A DNA stretch of 64,000 nucleotides from an uncultured Gluconobacter sp. (GCA_937880175.1 CALFLO010000075.1:46637-110636), one strand, 5' to 3'. Positions 17,465-26,910 are shown, counted from the first letter of the stretch. The notes: generated from the sequence alone by a model not told the origin. Made by a program: numbers and translations.

Positions 17465-18510
17465 GACCTGAGCGGCGCTGCGGTTCGCCTGGCCAGACGG
17501 ACCGTAAGCTGTCCCCGACGGGGACGCAGATTGGGCATGATCAGCAGACACTCGTCATAGGGGGTGTAGATCAGATCATGCCCGTCATGGGCGAGAAGCG
17601 TTCCCGCCTTGGGAATCGTGATCCCGCCCTCCCATGGCCTCACAAAACTGAAATCCGCATTCCGCGCGATGATATTGTCCGTCACGACGGCCATTTCCGG
17701 CTCGCAGGCCTGCTGTGTCGCCTGTCCGCGAAGATGGATGCTCTCCGCCTGCGCCAGAAGGCGCGCAATCGCGCTCTCCATGACCGTGACGGTCTCGGGC
17801 GCCCAGTGAGAACCGGCTTCCAGAAGACAGCTCCGCCCCGTACCGCCCGATGACATGAAATGCGCGTGCTCGATCAGCCGTGAACCGCCGTGATGCCCCA
17901 GATCCGTCAGGACCGTGTGGGGCAGGGTCTTGCCCGAGGCCAGAGCACAGGCAAATTCCGCAGACCGCTGGCGAGGGGCTGCGATAAAGAGCGGCTCGGA
18001 CGGCCAGAGCGTGGAATGCAGGTCCAGCAGCAGATCGGCGCGCGCGATATAAGGCTGAAGCTGGCGGGCGCGTTCGAGTTCGCTGGAATGATCGCGGCCG
18101 TTCAGGCGCGTATTGTGCCACAGACGGTTCAGATCTTCATCGACATGGCGGGCCATGACCGGGTTTGCCGCATCGAAGCGGTCGAAAGCGTCCAGATTGG
18201 CGAGGATCAGCGTCAGGCGCCCCGAGGACAGGGGCGGCCCCTGCTGGCGAAGATTTTCAAGGGCCCAGCCCCCGGCATATTCGTTCCCATGCACCATGGC
18301 CGTGATGACGATTTCCGGGCCGGAGCGTCCCGAATCGAAAACCAGAACACCCGGCACATCCGAAGCAGGAGTACGCCACTGCGAGAGGTCAGGAGGCGGC
18401 AGGCTCACTGTAAAGACGAGCGGCGGCCGTCCGAGGCCCGGCAGGGTTTCCGACAGGCGGGGCTGACGGATCCGGAGAGGATGATGCCGCTGTCCCGCCT
18501 TGCAACTCAT
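17461..18510 (-). CDS. Succinylglutamate desuccinylase/aspartoacylase-family hydrolase
   Basis: Zinc hydrolase of the AstE/AspA (M14-like) superfamily, 349 residues. The zinc-binding HGNE motif is in TAMVHGNEYAGGWAL, followed by a RHVDEDLNR loop and by LLLDLHSTLWP with the third ligand. The C-terminal third carries the beta-rich domain typical of the family. The start at 18510 is chosen because GAGGAG lies nine bases upstream; the frame stays open for another 31 codons. Substrate is unknown: family members remove acyl groups from amino acids or peptides. Confidence 0.85.
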   Translation of the reverse strand: MSCKAGQRHHPLRIRQPRLSETLPGLGRPPLVFTVSLPPPDLSQWRTPASDVPGVLVFDSGRSGPEIVITAMVHGNEYAGGWALENLRQQGPPLSSGRLTLILANLDAFDRFDAANPVMARHVDEDLNRLWHNTRLNGRDHSSELERARQLQPYIARADLLLDLHSTLWPSEPLFIAAPRQRSAEFACALASGKTLPHTVLTDLGHHGGSRLIEHAHFMSSGGTGRSCLLEAGSHWAPETVTVMESAIARLLAQAESIHLRGQATQQACEPEMAVVTDNIIARNADFSFVRPWEGGITIPKAGTLLAHDGHDLIYTPYDECLLIMPNLRPRRGQLTVRLARRTAAPLRS

Positions 18511-18810
18511 GACATCCTGCTCCTCATCGGGGCCGGACAGACCTGAACGCTCCCCGTCCGACTGTCCGGCGGAGCCATACCTGCACCGGGGAGCATAGGA
18601 CATGGATCGGTCATGGGTTGTAGTGTAAGCAGGTTAACGACGGGTAACCAGAGAGGGAATGTTGCCTTTTTCTTTATCCTGACCTGATGGGAAACACATT
18701 TAACGGCGATTGATCTGGTGCTCCCTTTTCCCGTGATTCGCCCGGTTTTTCGCGGATTACGACCCGTATTCATGTCCACGACCAAGGTTTAGACGGCACA
18801 TGAACGGACA
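18511..18810. other. Intergenic region between divergent genes
   Basis: About 300 bases separate the hydrolase gene from the first glycosyltransferase. I see no ORF with a ribosome site, tRNA or strong hairpin; the region must hold the promoters for both directions. The part from 18600 to 18720 is noticeably less GC-rich than the flanks. Confidence 0.5.
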
Positions 18811-20004
18811 ATGACCCAGTCTCTCTCCATTTTTCACAAAGTGTGGCAGCGGCTTCCTGCCGGTGCCCGGAGACGGTTTTTTGCCTGGGCCACCGCCATC
18901 GCCGCACCCGCGATCCGGCCCCACAGGATCGTTCCGGCCCATGGCATGATCGTAGCGGGAGAGTTCAGCCGCAGTTCGGGACTGGGCGAAGGCGCGCGAC
19001 TGATGGTGCGCGCGCTGCGGGAGATGAATATCCCCTGCACGACATGGGACATTGACCGGCGCGTTCTGGAAGGGGACAGGACAGGTCCGGGAGCGCCGCT
19101 GGTGATGCATGTGAATGCCCCCATGCTGCCCTATGCCCTGCTGTTCATGCCACGGAGATTGCGGAGCGGCCGGAGAGTCATCGGATACTGGGCCTGGGAG
19201 CTTCCGGTCGTGCCTCAGACCTGGTGTCATGCGAGGCGGCATGTACATGAAATCTGGGTACCGTCACAATTTACGGCCAGAGCCCTGCGGTCGCTGGGGC
19301 GGCCCGTGCGGGTCGTCGAACATCCGGTCGGGCTGCTTGAGCAGCAGCCCTCGGACCGGGATCGCGCATCTTTCGGATTACCTGAAAACTGCGTTGTTGT
19401 TCTTGTTTCGTTCAGCCTGTCGTCGAGTATGATCCGCAAGAGTCCGATCGAGGCAATCGAAGCATTTCGCTCCGCCTTCGGGGCGAGGTCAGACCGGCTG
19501 CTGGTTCTGAAGATCGGACATACCGAACATTATCCTGACGATCTGGCGACGATCCGGGCCGCCATCGACGGGGCACCCAATATCCGGATCGAAACCGGAC
19601 AGCTCAGCGGCGCAGACCGACTCGCCCTAACGCGCTGCGCGGATATCGTGCTGTCCCTGCATCGCAGCGAAGGATTCGGACTTGTGGTCGCCGAAGCCAT
19701 GGCGCTGGGGCGGTGCGTGATTGCCACGGACTGGTCAGCAACGACCGAGTTCCTGGACAGGACATGCGGACTGCCAGTCGCTTACACACTGGTTCCGGCG
19801 CACGATCCGCGGGGCGTCTGGGACATGCCAGAGACGAACTGGGCGCTTCCCGATATGATTTCGGCCGTGCAGGCTCTCAGGACCGCGGCGGCGGATCCGG
19901 ATTTGCGATCCCGTCTTGGTGCGGCCGCCAGACACCGGATCGCCACCAGCCTGAACGGTGCAACGCTGAGGGACGCGGCGCTGGCAGTCGGGGTGCGGCC
20001 ATGA
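18811..20004 (+). CDS. Glycosyltransferase family 4-type
   Basis: A 397-residue GT-B glycosyltransferase. The N-terminal half holds GEFSRSSGLGEGARLMVRAL, resembling the GxGxxAR donor-domain loop seen in GT4 enzymes, and the C-terminal half has the nucleotide-sugar EX7E motif in LHRSEGFGLVVAEAMALGR. It overlaps the next glycosyltransferase by four bases (ATGA). The pair probably acts on a cell-surface polysaccharide or lipopolysaccharide in the cytoplasm; sugar and acceptor are not readable. The start has only a weak ribosome site. Confidence 0.87.
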   Translation: MTQSLSIFHKVWQRLPAGARRRFFAWATAIAAPAIRPHRIVPAHGMIVAGEFSRSSGLGEGARLMVRALREMNIPCTTWDIDRRVLEGDRTGPGAPLVMHVNAPMLPYALLFMPRRLRSGRRVIGYWAWELPVVPQTWCHARRHVHEIWVPSQFTARALRSLGRPVRVVEHPVGLLEQQPSDRDRASFGLPENCVVVLVSFSLSSSMIRKSPIEAIEAFRSAFGARSDRLLVLKIGHTEHYPDDLATIRAAIDGAPNIRIETGQLSGADRLALTRCADIVLSLHRSEGFGLVVAEAMALGRCVIATDWSATTEFLDRTCGLPVAYTLVPAHDPRGVWDMPETNWALPDMISAVQALRTAAADPDLRSRLGAAARHRIATSLNGATLRDAALAVGVRP

Positions 20005-21077
20005 CAAAGCGTGCTGAACGCATTCTTGTCTGGCAATGGAGACGGCGCGGAGCCGGGCCACGGGTGGCGGTGGATCTGGCGCATGGGCTGAAACGGCTCG
20101 CAGGGACGGATGTCCTGCTGTGTCTGTCCGATCGGGCAGAAATCCTGCACAGCCAGAACGCCCCTGAGGCGGTCATGAAGATCGCAACCTACAATTCCAT
20201 CGTTAGCCTGGCAGGCAGACTGCTTACGGCGCTCTGGCTCCGCGGGAAGATCAGACGGATTGTCGGGGAGTTCCAGCCGGATGTGGCAATCTGCGCGATG
20301 CCGGGTCCGCTGGATCTGCTGATGGTCCATGTGCTGCGTCGGACAGGCGCAAGGATCGTGGTCATTGTCCATGATGCGCAGCCCCATCCGGGAGATGGCT
20401 ACCCTTTTCAGGCAGCATTACAGCGCAGACTGATCCGCAAGGCCGATCAGATCGTCACGTTCAGCCGCCATGTCGCCGATGGTCTGACGTCCAGAGCAGA
20501 AGCCGCGCGCTTTCCCGTGGTGTCACTGGCTCATCCGCCCTTCATTGGCGAGGCTGGCGTACCCCCTTTCGCGCATCAGGGCGTGCCACACATCCTGATG
20601 TTTGGACGCCTGCTGCCCTATAAGGGGCTGGATGTGCTGGCCGAGGCTCTGCCGCGGATCGGGCAGGCTTTTGAATGCCGGGTCGTGGGTCACGGGCCTC
20701 ACAGCCCGGAACTGGGCAGGCTTGCAGCCCTGCCACATGTGAAAGTTGAGAACCGCTGGGTCGCGGAAGACGAACTGCCCAGCCTCATTGAGTGGGCTGA
20801 TGTCGTGGTTCTGCCTTATCGAGAGGCCTCCCAGAGCGGTGTGGGAGCCATGGCGATTGCCAGCGGGCGCTATGTCGTCGCAACACGGGTCGGGGGGCTG
20901 GTCGAGCAGTTTTCGGGCATTGAGCAGGCTGTTCTGTGCGAGCCTGACCCGGCGTCGGTTGCGAAAGCGCTGGAGAGGATCCTTGCATCGCCCCCGCCCA
21001 TCCGTGCCTGCGTTGATAACGGGCAGGAGTGGGAAAAACTGGCGAAGAACATCCTCGCCAGCGCCGGTCACTCCTAG
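20001..21077 (+). CDS. Glycosyltransferase, GT-B fold
   Basis: A 358-residue glycosyltransferase, probably also GT4-like. Visible are KIRRIVGEFQPDVAICAMPG and VIVHDAQPHPGDG in the first half, then HILMFGRLLPYKGLDVLAEA, the usual start of the C-terminal Rossmann domain, and VVLPYREASQSGVGAMAIASG in place of the EX7E motif. The ATG at 20001 sits in the stop of the preceding transferase, so the two are translationally coupled. The upstream-extended frame overlaps that gene and is not real. Confidence 0.85.
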   Translation: MTKRAERILVWQWRRRGAGPRVAVDLAHGLKRLAGTDVLLCLSDRAEILHSQNAPEAVMKIATYNSIVSLAGRLLTALWLRGKIRRIVGEFQPDVAICAMPGPLDLLMVHVLRRTGARIVVIVHDAQPHPGDGYPFQAALQRRLIRKADQIVTFSRHVADGLTSRAEAARFPVVSLAHPPFIGEAGVPPFAHQGVPHILMFGRLLPYKGLDVLAEALPRIGQAFECRVVGHGPHSPELGRLAALPHVKVENRWVAEDELPSLIEWADVVVLPYREASQSGVGAMAIASGRYVVATRVGGLVEQFSGIEQAVLCEPDPASVAKALERILASPPPIRACVDNGQEWEKLAKNILASAGHS

Positions 21078-22255
21078 CGGTCCAGCGAATCTTCCGTCGC
21101 AATCCGGACGCGGTAGCCGATATGTTTCTCGACATCGCGGAGGAATGTCCGCTCGTCGATATTGATCAGGGAGAACGCTACCCCCTTGCGCCCGGCGCGT
21201 GCTGTGCGGCCGATACGATGGACATAGGCTTCCGGCGTTTCGGGCATGTCCATGTTGATGACCAGATCCACGTCCGGGATATCGAGACCGCGCGAGGCGA
21301 TGTCGGTTGTGACCAGAACCGGAACCCGCCCCTGACGGAACAGGTCGAGCGCCTTGTTGCGTGCCCCCTGTGTACGGTCGCCATGCAGGGTTTCAACGCG
21401 CAGGTCATGCCGCCGCAGGATCTTGGCGAGGGCGTCCACCGTGTTCTTCGTACGCGCGAAGACAATGCTCCGGCCTTCAAAATGCTTCAGAAGGCGCACA
21501 ACGGTCTCGGGCTTGTCGTCCTTTTCCACAAAAATCGCCCGCTGGCGGATGTTCTTGGGCGTGAAGGACTCTGCTGCAATTTCCACGCGAACGGGATTAC
21601 GCGTCACGCGCTTGGCCAGATCCATCACCGGTTCGGGCAGCGTGGCCGAGCAGAAAACGGTCTGGGGCGGATGATCCGGGAAATAAGGCGTCAGCGCGGT
21701 CATGCTGGCTGAGAAATCCTCGTCCAGCAGACGATCGGCTTCGTCCAGAACAAGATAGGTCAGGTGTTCCAGAACAAGATCGGCCTGCATGACCAGATCC
21801 AGAAGCCGCCCATGGGTCGCAACGACAATATCCACGCCGTCACTGACGGACTGGACCTGCTGCTCGCGGGACGTGCCGCCACAGACGACGCGCGTTTTCA
21901 GGGAGAGCCTTCGCCCGAGCTGACGGCAGACTGCGGCGGTCTGGGCCGCAAGTTCGCGGGTCGGCTCAAGGATGAGCGCGCGAGGACCGGGCGCCGGGCC
22001 AGCTTCCTCAAGCCTCTGAAGCATGGGCAGCACAAAGGCGGCCGTCTTTCCACTGCCTGTCTGTGAACCAACCAGAACATCCTTTCCCTCCAGCAGCGGA
22101 GGAATGGCCTGCGCCTGGATCAGGCTCGGGCGTTTGTGTCCGGCCTGGGCAAGCGTTGCCAGCAGGGGCGCAATCAGGCCAAGCTCTTCAAATCCGGGAG
22201 CAGGGGTGGAGGATGTTGCATTCGGGGAGGCAGGGGGCGTCTGGGACGTTGTCAT
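21074..22255 (-). CDS. rhlE: DEAD-box RNA helicase (RhlE/SrmB type)
   Basis: ATP-dependent RNA helicase acting in RNA decay or ribosome assembly. All motifs are in order: Q motif region FEELGLIAPLLATLAQAGHK, Walker A GSQTGSGKT, LEPTREL, VATHGRLLD, DEAD as VLDEADRLLDEDF, SAT as CSATLPE, and the second RecA domain ending in YVHRIGRTARAGRKG. The protein is 393 residues from the ATG at 22255, without the long basic tail many RhlE proteins carry. It lies opposite to its glycosyltransferase neighbours; its stop overlaps that of the gene at 20001. Confidence 0.93.
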   Translation of the reverse strand: MTTSQTPPASPNATSSTPAPGFEELGLIAPLLATLAQAGHKRPSLIQAQAIPPLLEGKDVLVGSQTGSGKTAAFVLPMLQRLEEAGPAPGPRALILEPTRELAAQTAAVCRQLGRRLSLKTRVVCGGTSREQQVQSVSDGVDIVVATHGRLLDLVMQADLVLEHLTYLVLDEADRLLDEDFSASMTALTPYFPDHPPQTVFCSATLPEPVMDLAKRVTRNPVRVEIAAESFTPKNIRQRAIFVEKDDKPETVVRLLKHFEGRSIVFARTKNTVDALAKILRRHDLRVETLHGDRTQGARNKALDLFRQGRVPVLVTTDIASRGLDIPDVDLVINMDMPETPEAYVHRIGRTARAGRKGVAFSLINIDERTFLRDVEKHIGYRVRIATEDSLDR

Positions 22256-22316
22256 CTGCGCTTCTTGCCAAATTTCTCGCAGTTCGGGAAACACCTTCTT
22301 TTTTGCGGAGTTCCTC

Positions 22317-23249
22317 ATGAAGGCCATCATCATCGCGGAGGACTTTGCGGGCATGCGCGCACAGGGGGCCGGACTGGCTGAAAAGGCCGGACTTGAGTGG
22401 GATTTCCGGCCTGTCCGCATCAAGCCGTTCTGGTCACGTTTTCCTGCGCGGTACTGGCCCTCTCCACTACGGAAGGTCGATCCCATCAGGATTCCCGAAG
22501 ACACCCGCCTCATCATCTGTATCGGCGGGACAGGGGGTGTCATTGGCCGGGCTGTGGCGCGACGTGAGGGGATCCCCGTCGTGCAGATCCAGAACCCGCG
22601 CATGCCGGTCCGCAAATTCGATCTCGTGATTGCCAACACGCATGATGGCATCAGCGGACCGAATGTTTTGATCTCACGCAATGCACTTCACCCCGTAACA
22701 CCGCAGAAGCTCGATATGGCGCGTGCCCGCTGGGAGGGCCGCCTGAAGCACGATGGCCGTCCGCTGCTCTCCATTCTGATCGGGGGGGCCAATGGACGGT
22801 TCTCACTGGGAGCGGCTGAAGCGGAACGCATGGCAGAAGGGATCATCGCTTTTACGATGCACAACACGATGCAGGCCGTACTGACGCCCTCACGCCGGAC
22901 CGATCCGGCCGCCGTGGCTGTTTTCCGGGAGAGGCTGGAGCCTCACGGAATTGCCGTTTTGACGGGAAGCGGGGATGACAACCCCTATATGGGCATGCTG
23001 GCCTGTGCGGACATGATTGCTGTCACGACCGACAGTGTCTCGATGATTTCCGAAGCCGTGGCGACGTCTGCGCCCGTTCTGGTTTTCCCGCTGCCGGGCC
23101 GCTCAAGCCGGATTTCACGTTTTGTGAAAACCCTCGAGGATGCCGGGCGCGTGAAGTGGTTCGACCCGGATCAGACCCCGTGGGATGTGACCCCGCTTGA
23201 CGATACCCCCCTCGTGGCGAGAGAAATGCGCCGACGTCTGAAGCTCTGA
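22317..23249 (+). CDS. ELM1-family (DUF1022) GT-B-like protein
   Basis: A 310-residue protein of the family named after plant ELM1, a mitochondrial fission factor; bacterial members are GT-B-like and are common in alphaproteobacteria near lipid A/LPS genes. Landmarks are ICIGGTGGVIGRAVARR, VVQIQNPRMP, DLVIANTHDGISGPNVL, LLSILIGGANGRFSL, and the closing VTTDSVSMISEAVATSAPV. GGAG before the ATG at 22317 supports the start. It precedes the 628-residue gene by 12 bases, so they are likely co-transcribed. Function in bacteria is undetermined; envelope sugar transfer is inference. Confidence 0.85.
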   Translation: MKAIIIAEDFAGMRAQGAGLAEKAGLEWDFRPVRIKPFWSRFPARYWPSPLRKVDPIRIPEDTRLIICIGGTGGVIGRAVARREGIPVVQIQNPRMPVRKFDLVIANTHDGISGPNVLISRNALHPVTPQKLDMARARWEGRLKHDGRPLLSILIGGANGRFSLGAAEAERMAEGIIAFTMHNTMQAVLTPSRRTDPAAVAVFRERLEPHGIAVLTGSGDDNPYMGMLACADMIAVTTDSVSMISEAVATSAPVLVFPLPGRSSRISRFVKTLEDAGRVKWFDPDQTPWDVTPLDDTPLVAREMRRRLKL

Positions 23250-23261
23250 AAGGGCCACTGT

Positions 23262-25148
23262 ATGCTCGATATCCGCACCTTTGGTCCGCAGGGTGGCAAT
23301 GTTCTTTACAAGGCGCTGGCGCATCCACTGGCGGCTGAAGCGCTCGTCCGGATGGAGGCAGAGTTCGCCGGGCGTACACTGGCCGTCTACGATCCCGATG
23401 ACGCCGCCCGTACGCTGGCGGCTCTCTATCCGGGTCTGAAACCAGCCTGTGTCTATGTGCATGATACGGAGCAGGTGGGTAAGCCGGACGGCTTTGGCGG
23501 AACACTCCGTGCGCTCGTGGATCTTCCATCGACGGAAGCGGATGCCATTCTTGCCTTGTCTTTCGAAGACGCCAAGATGCGGAGCCGCCTGAAAGGGCTC
23601 CAGAACGGTCGGGAGCTTTATACCCTGGCCCCCGCGCGCCTGCCGGATGACATGCTGGTTGCGGGGCGTCCCTATCTGGACAAGCTGAACTTTGCGACCA
23701 ACTTCGCCTTCTTCCGCGATACAGAGCAGTTTTCCTGCCGGATCGTGACAGCCAATTACTGGTCCAGCTACGGCTCCGAAAACCTGCGCTACTGGATGCG
23801 GCTCTATGACGGAACGGGCATGGTTCTGGCGCAGTGGGAACAGCCCGTTACGCAGGCCGGGGCAGGGATCACGATCGACAGCGCCGATGTGCGCCGCCGT
23901 TTTGATCTGCCGGAATTTACGGGACAGCTTTTCATCCATGTCCTGGGGGCACGCGGGCATGACGTTGTAAAATACGCGCTCGACAGTTGGGGTCGAAACG
24001 GCGATCCGAGCCTGTCCGTCACGCATGACGCCAATGCCTGGCCGTCTGTACGTTACGCAACACTCCCGGCCCCTGAACGCGACGAAACACTGACCGTCTG
24101 GGTCCAGAACAGTCATGCGACCACTATCCCGGCGGGAGGGATCACCTTCAACCGGATGGGTGACGACACGCCGCATGCGCTCGACCGCGCGGTACGGCCT
24201 TTCGAGACTGTGCCCGTCGATGTCGGCGCGCTCTTTCCCGGACTGCACTGGCCGGCACAGCTTGAGTTGCGTTCCGGACGGCATCTCGTTCGTCCACGCT
24301 ATGAAATTACGCAGCGCGGACGGACGCGTATCGCGCATCTGAATGTGGAACGGGACAATCTGTGGCCCGAACCCGCCATCCGTCAGTTTCCGCTCTCGCT
24401 CGGCCGGGGGTTCCTGCTGCCGTTTCCAATTCTGGATCCAAAGCAGTTCGAGACCTTTCTCCAGCCCAACCCCATGTCCGAAACCCTTGAGACACTCCCC
24501 GTCCGGCTGGATCTGTTCGATGAGACAGGCCAGAAAACCGGCTCGCATTTTCTGGGAAATCTTCCCCGCAACCATGACATGGCCGTTGCACTGCATGAAC
24601 TGACGGATCGCCCCGGCCATGCCGATCTGGTGTATGATTTCCGTGATGGCGGCGAAGCCGATGGCTGGCTACACGCCCTGATGCGCTATCGAGACCGCAC
24701 AAGCGATCACGCCGCCGAAACCAGTTTCGGGGCGCATATTTTCAATACACTCATGACCTGGCGCTCTGAACCGCAATCTTATTCCGGGCCTCCGCCGGGC
24801 CTGACAACGCGTCTTTTCCTCAAGCTAGGCCAGAAGACCGATCAGAAGACATTGCGGAGCTTCTGCTGCCTCATTCACCCGGCTTCCGTCGATGGAACCT
24901 CCGCGTCGGAGACGGTTCTTCTGCTTCATGGCGCAGACGGGGCACTGATTGCCGAGACAAGCATCGGAATTGAGCCAAACGGATCATTCATGGTGCGCCC
25001 GCATAAACTGTTTGAGGCCTCACATCTCGATCGGGCAGGAGAGGGCGGCTACGTCCTGATCCGGGATCTCACATGCCGTCTGTTCGGTTATCATGGGCTG
25101 GAAAACGGGAGAGGGGCGTTCTCACTGGATCATATGTTCGGCTTCTGA
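23262..25148 (+). CDS. Large protein of unknown function linked to envelope glycosylation genes
   Basis: I do not recognise this 628-residue protein. No signal peptide or membrane segment is apparent, so it is probably cytoplasmic. Much of it looks beta-rich, and a similar strand-turn-strand element recurs at least three times: MRLYDGTGMVLAQ (about residue 178), LDLFDETGQKTGS (about 415) and LLHGADGALIAET (about 555), suggesting repeated beta-sandwich units. A conserved-looking NYWSSYGSENLRYWM precedes the first. It follows the ELM1-like gene by 12 bases, downstream of two glycosyltransferases. A role in building, decorating or sensing a surface glycan is only a contextual guess. Confidence 0.8.
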   Translation: MLDIRTFGPQGGNVLYKALAHPLAAEALVRMEAEFAGRTLAVYDPDDAARTLAALYPGLKPACVYVHDTEQVGKPDGFGGTLRALVDLPSTEADAILALSFEDAKMRSRLKGLQNGRELYTLAPARLPDDMLVAGRPYLDKLNFATNFAFFRDTEQFSCRIVTANYWSSYGSENLRYWMRLYDGTGMVLAQWEQPVTQAGAGITIDSADVRRRFDLPEFTGQLFIHVLGARGHDVVKYALDSWGRNGDPSLSVTHDANAWPSVRYATLPAPERDETLTVWVQNSHATTIPAGGITFNRMGDDTPHALDRAVRPFETVPVDVGALFPGLHWPAQLELRSGRHLVRPRYEITQRGRTRIAHLNVERDNLWPEPAIRQFPLSLGRGFLLPFPILDPKQFETFLQPNPMSETLETLPVRLDLFDETGQKTGSHFLGNLPRNHDMAVALHELTDRPGHADLVYDFRDGGEADGWLHALMRYRDRTSDHAAETSFGAHIFNTLMTWRSEPQSYSGPPPGLTTRLFLKLGQKTDQKTLRSFCCLIHPASVDGTSASETVLLLHGADGALIAETSIGIEPNGSFMVRPHKLFEASHLDRAGEGGYVLIRDLTCRLFGYHGLENGRGAFSLDHMFGF

Positions 25149-25202
25149 GTGCCTAAAAACGGGGAGCCTCAACTGACAAAGCGCTCCCCAAAGAAAAAGA
25201 CC

Positions 25203-25231
25203 TTGTCAGAAAAACTTCCCCTTGCTAGAAG
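25203..25231 (+). promoter_or_regulatory. Likely sigma-70 promoter of tRNA-Val
   Basis: TTGTCA (-35) and TAGAAG (-10) are separated by 17 bases, placing the transcription start around 25238, a few bases before the mature tRNA end. The -35 fits well; the -10 matches four of six consensus positions. Confidence 0.55.
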
Positions 25232-25245
25232 CCCGTCCAGCGGAT

Positions 25246-25320
25246 GGGCGCGTAGCTCAGCGGTAGAGCACTGCCTTCACACGGCAGGGGTCACAGGTTC
25301 AATCCCTGTCGCGCCCACCA
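25246..25320 (+). tRNA. tRNA-Val (anticodon CAC)
   Basis: Acceptor stem GGGCGCG pairs with CGCGCCC, the D arm is GCTCAGCGGTAGAGC, the anticodon stem CTGCC/GGCAG encloses TTCACAC with anticodon CAC, and the T arm is ACAGG-TTCAATC-CCTGT. The CCA end is encoded. The anticodon reads GTG, valine. It is the left border of the low-GC pocket. Confidence 0.96.
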
Positions 25321-25509
25321 TCCTTATACTGTAATTGATATTCATCCCGTAATGAAAAAAGCAATAGCGCGTCCTTTGCTTCCTTTATTATGGCAACAGA
25401 AAACCATAGGATACATGCGCTTATCGCGTTATGAAGATCCAACTGTCTTTTTCAGAAAGTTGATCATGTTTTTCCTGACACCCTCAACTCTGACCTGTTC
25501 GCACATTAC

Positions 25510-26364
25510 ATGAATCCCTTTTCCTTCAGAAAAAGGATAACAGCGCCGTCATTTGCTGTCATGACGGGTGGAACGGGTGGAATTGGGTGCGAAATCGCAA
25601 AGCTCCTTCTGGAGCTGGGATGGGATGTCCTTCTCCTCACGCGCCAGCCAGACAAGGCGAAAGAACAGATCCCCAGCAGAAACGGTCAATTTGAAGCTGT
25701 TTTCTGTGACCTGACAAAACTGTCCGACCTTCAGTCCATCAGTACTGCAATTCTGTCCCGAAACCAGCCAATCGAACTTCTGATCCACTGTGCGGGTAAA
25801 ATACAGCCTGAAGCAACCACAGGTGTCACTCAAAGTAGCCTCGAAGAACAGATGGCTATCAACCTGACGTCACCCATCCTCATGACCAGTCAACTTCTTC
25901 CGGGCCTGTCTCCTGAAGGGCATGTCATGTTCGTTAATTCCATTGCTGGCGTGATGCCCTTGCAGGGAAGCTCCGTCTACAGTGCCACGAAATTCGGTCT
26001 CAGAGGGTTTGCCCGTTCACTGGCTCTGGAATTCAGACCCGGAACACTCCGGATTTCTTCGATTTTTCTGGCCGCTGTTGATACCCGAATGCTCGAGCAG
26101 GAAACGCGGGATGGCGGGTCCGTTCTGAATTTCGTCAATCAGCCCCTGTCTGCCCAGCATGTTGCAAGAATGATTGTCCGGACCAGCCAAGGGCCAGGGC
26201 GTGAAATTTTCATGCCCAGAATAGATGGTATTTTTGCACATGCCTGCCTGATTCTGCCTTGGCTTCTACGCCTCACCACACCGGTTCTCGAAAAAGTCGG
26301 ACAAATCGGATTGCAGCGCTTCCTGAAACAGAAAGCATCCTGTGCTGCTTCCCATAAAAAATAA
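25510..26364 (+). CDS. Short-chain dehydrogenase/reductase
   Basis: A 284-residue classical SDR. The NAD(P)-binding motif TGGTGGIG covers residues 19-26, and the catalytic Ser-Tyr-Lys set is S144, Y157 and K161 (VNSIAG and YSATK). The C-terminal 50 residues form a hydrophobic stretch (HACLILPWLLRLTTPVLEKV), as seen in membrane-associated SDRs that act on lipids or fatty acyl substrates. Base composition and codon use are clearly lower in GC than in the surrounding genes. It stands alone between tRNA-Val and an AT-rich gap, which suggests acquisition. Substrate unknown. Confidence 0.87.
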   Translation: MNPFSFRKRITAPSFAVMTGGTGGIGCEIAKLLLELGWDVLLLTRQPDKAKEQIPSRNGQFEAVFCDLTKLSDLQSISTAILSRNQPIELLIHCAGKIQPEATTGVTQSSLEEQMAINLTSPILMTSQLLPGLSPEGHVMFVNSIAGVMPLQGSSVYSATKFGLRGFARSLALEFRPGTLRISSIFLAAVDTRMLEQETRDGGSVLNFVNQPLSAQHVARMIVRTSQGPGREIFMPRIDGIFAHACLILPWLLRLTTPVLEKVGQIGLQRFLKQKASCAASHKK

Positions 26365-26592
26365 TCAATCATGACCTCGAGGGCGATCAAAGAATTTCTT
26401 TAAGTCTAATCAAGAGAACCACCCAAAGAAAACGTTACATTGAGATAACTATATATAAGTAAATATTATTTGTTTATCGTTCGAAAACATTATGTATTTT
26501 CTGGTTGAAAATCATTTTTATGATTTATTGACGAAAAAATAGAAATAAATTACAAAGATATTTCTATTTTTACGCTTTCGGAAGGCTGTAAC
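26365..26592. other. AT-rich non-coding stretch
   Basis: The 228 bases between the SDR and the next small gene are the most AT-rich of the window, with repeated TATTT, AAAT and TTTAT runs. I find no hairpin with a T tract and no ORF with a ribosome site except the GTG of the next gene. It may hold that gene's promoter, and its composition invites binding by a nucleoid protein. Confidence 0.6.
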
Positions 26593-26901
26593 GTGCCAAG
26601 TGTAACGTTGACTGATTTTCTGCAAGTGACCCAATGGTCTCCCGACCAGCTTGCACAGCAGATTGGGCGTACAACCGATGATGTCATGCGATGGTCTCAG
26701 CATCATGACGAGCTGCCTCCACCACTGCAGAGTTGGATGGCGCGGGTCATAACCGCATTCCAGACGAAACCCGCAGCACTGGGCTATGCTCTGGAACGTC
26801 CCTCATCCTGTCCATTCAACGACGACCCTTCCATGACCGTCGTATGTAATGTCTGTGGTCTGGCGCCCCGCTGTGAGCAGGGGATTTACGCACGAAGCTG
26901 A
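26593..26901 (+). CDS. Small HTH-like protein with a four-cysteine tail
   Basis: A 102-residue protein I cannot name. The N-terminal part (TDFLQVTQWSPDQLAQQIGR, then TTDDVMRWSQ) reads like a short helix-turn-helix domain of the Cro/XRE kind. The C-terminal part has cysteines spaced C-x11-C-x2-C-x5-C (from SSCPF to APRCEQ), which could bind zinc. The start is a GTG seven bases after GGAAGG. It lies behind an AT-rich leader in the low-GC pocket. A DNA-binding regulator is plausible but unproven. Confidence 0.6.
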   Translation: MPSVTLTDFLQVTQWSPDQLAQQIGRTTDDVMRWSQHHDELPPPLQSWMARVITAFQTKPAALGYALERPSSCPFNDDPSMTVVCNVCGLAPRCEQGIYARS

Positions 26902-26910
26902 CCGGAGCCC

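Noticed and set aside
16121..17551. A 476-codon minus-strand frame antisense to glyA
   Set aside because: glyA is certain, and the antisense frame has no ribosome site or recognisable domain.
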